Assembly (NCBI GenBank): GCA_025937615.1
Contig: JAICRA010000093.1
Span: 1 to 6,545, forward strand
Length of the DNA stretch: 6,545 nucleotides
From: Thermomicrobiales bacterium
Lineage (GTDB): Bacteria; Chloroflexota; Chloroflexia; Thermomicrobiales; UBA6265
Direction of reading: 5' to 3'
Position 1 is the first letter of the stretch; the number at the start of each line of letters is the position of its first letter. Of the stretch, positions 5,568 to 6,545 are shown in pieces. The position numbers and the translations under genes were made by a program. The notes beneath the pieces were generated by a model. The model was given only the letters and a program-made list of their open reading frames with translations. It was not told the origin of the DNA and did not search any database.

Positions 5568-6545
5568 CTATCCAGCAGGCGTTGGCGACGCCTCGACGTC
5601 GTCGATGGCCTCGGGCACGACCGTCTCGGCCATTGCCTCGTCGCCGGAGGTGGACTCCGGGGTCGCCGTGTCTCCGGTCTGAATCGGCACCTTCGTCATG
5701 AGTGTGAGCAGTGTTAGGGTCTGGTCGTCAGGTCGACCGACGGCAACGAGGTCGTAGGTCACTCCCTCTTCTAACGTTGCATCCGTTTGCAGGGCAACCG
5801 TCATGTCCTCCCCGCCTGGCCGCACCTCGAGCGAATAGTCCCCGGCGTCGAGGACGGTGTAGTCGGTGGCGTCCCGGAAGTTGATCCCCTCGAACAAGTT
5901 CTCTTCGTTCCCGGCAATACCCACGTCGAACGCGTCCGCGTCAGGCGCGGCGTGAATGATGCGCAGTCGCGCCTGCCCCTGGGCTAGCGGTCGCAGGTCC
6001 GTCCCGGTGATCGTCGCTTCCAGGTCGTCGCCAGCGCCGGTGACCAGGATCTCGTAGGCCTGACCGGGATCGAAATCGAGACCCGCGTCGATGAGGGCCT
6101 CCTCCGCCGGAGTCCCCTCAGCGGCGACGCGCACCCCGCGGTCGCCCCCGCTGGGTACGGTGACATACTCTGTCGCCGTGCCGAATGTCAGCCCCTGGGC
6201 AATCTGGGCGTCGTTGAGGTAGACATCAACTGGTGGGGCGTCCGGAGCGGCGTGGACGAGGCGCACGCAGGCATCGCCTCCCGCCCCCTCAAGCGCCAGC
6301 ACTTCGGCACAGGGCAGTGAGACGTTCGTGACGAGGGATTGCACCGTGAGGGAATCGTCGGCAACCTGACCGACGACGGCAACGTCGTAGACGCGCGTCT
6401 CTTCGAAGGTCAGATTGGCGATCGTCTCCAGCACCTGGTCATCCGCACCACGCACGTCGGCGCTGTAGGTCCCGGGCGCGATGTCGCTATAGTCCGAGGC
6501 GCCGCCGAGTTCGACGTCGCCGAACCACTCGTCACCACCGGTCTC
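5568..6545 (-). CDS. Exported DUF4397 repeat protein, 5' truncated
   Basis: The frame is open to the right edge, so the start and any signal peptide are outside the window; 325 residues are visible. It holds the end of one DUF4397 unit (visible residues 1 to ~76) and two more complete units (about 93-190 and 192-285). Each complete unit opens with the family hallmark, VRLVHAAPDAPPVDVYL or LRIIHAAPDADAFDV, and continues through a DYTVLDAGDYSLEV-like strand. The first unit shows the matching late portion (SDIAPGTYSADVRGA). The tail (about 288-325) is acidic and rich in Thr, Pro and Ser, with no membrane anchor or LPxTG motif. DUF4397 domains are beta-sandwich-like modules found in secreted or surface proteins; no enzymatic activity is known. 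The frame at 6455 is not a real start: it is an internal GTG. A membrane-protein gene follows 27 bp later, probably in one operon. Confidence 0.9.
   Translation of the reverse strand, partial: ETGGDEWFGDVELGGASDYSDIAPGTYSADVRGADDQVLETIANLTFEETRVYDVAVVGQVADDSLTVQSLVTNVSLPCAEVLALEGAGGDACVRLVHAAPDAPPVDVYLNDAQIAQGLTFGTATEYVTVPSGGDRGVRVAAEGTPAEEALIDAGLDFDPGQAYEILVTGAGDDLEATITGTDLRPLAQGQARLRIIHAAPDADAFDVGIAGNEENLFEGINFRDATDYTVLDAGDYSLEVRPGGEDMTVALQTDATLEEGVTYDLVAVGRPDDQTLTLLTLMTKVPIQTGDTATPESTSGDEAMAETVVPEAIDDVEASPTPAG

Noticed and set aside
4605..5717. Plus-strand 370-residue frame, rich in Asp, Arg and Gln
   Set aside because: It is antisense to the hydrophobic membrane protein, whose segments explain the composition. 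It has no Shine-Dalgarno and no domain pattern.

Overview
The window is high-GC bacterial DNA with seven supportable protein genes, two of them cut by the window edges. No rRNA, tRNA, insertion sequence or CRISPR array is visible. The gene mix is a secreted protein with several DUF4397 units, a PRC-barrel/DUF2382 stress-type protein, an atypical receiver and a HisKA-only protein. Together with the base composition, this suggests a Chloroflexota genome of the Thermomicrobia type. That is an inference from gene style; a high-GC actinobacterium is not excluded.

Layout. (1) The left edge holds the C-terminal 231 residues of an ATP-grasp ligase of the L-amino-acid-ligase type, ending at 698 (+). 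(2) Positions 699-1292 hold no convincing gene, but a 20-bp near-palindrome lies just upstream of the next gene. (3) 1293-1691 (+) encodes a stand-alone receiver domain that keeps the phospho-acceptor Asp and the conserved Lys but has lost the acidic metal-binding pair. It is followed 76 bp later by 1768-2037 (+), an 89-residue protein that is essentially only the H-box/dimerisation segment of a histidine kinase, with no ATPase domain. A GC-rich hairpin at 2253-2283 may end this unit. (4) 2510-3280 (-) encodes a PRC-barrel + DUF2382 (YsnF/AvaK-type) protein with a strong Shine-Dalgarno, palindromes upstream and a very clear intrinsic terminator downstream (2439-2471). (5) 3690-4067 (+) encodes a short, almost uninterrupted pentapeptide-repeat protein. 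(6) 4122-5540 (-) encodes a seven-segment membrane protein of unknown function. It lies 27 bp downstream of an edge-truncated exported DUF4397 protein (5568-6545, -), so these two probably form an operon.

How they may work together. The receiver/HisKA pair looks like a phosphotransfer or adaptor module that would need an outside kinase ATPase domain; this is the most unusual part of the window. The DUF4397 protein and the membrane protein look like an envelope-associated pair. The DUF2382 gene appears to be independently transcribed, bounded by its own terminator and a palindrome-rich leader. No complete named pathway is encoded here, and no defence or mobile system was found.
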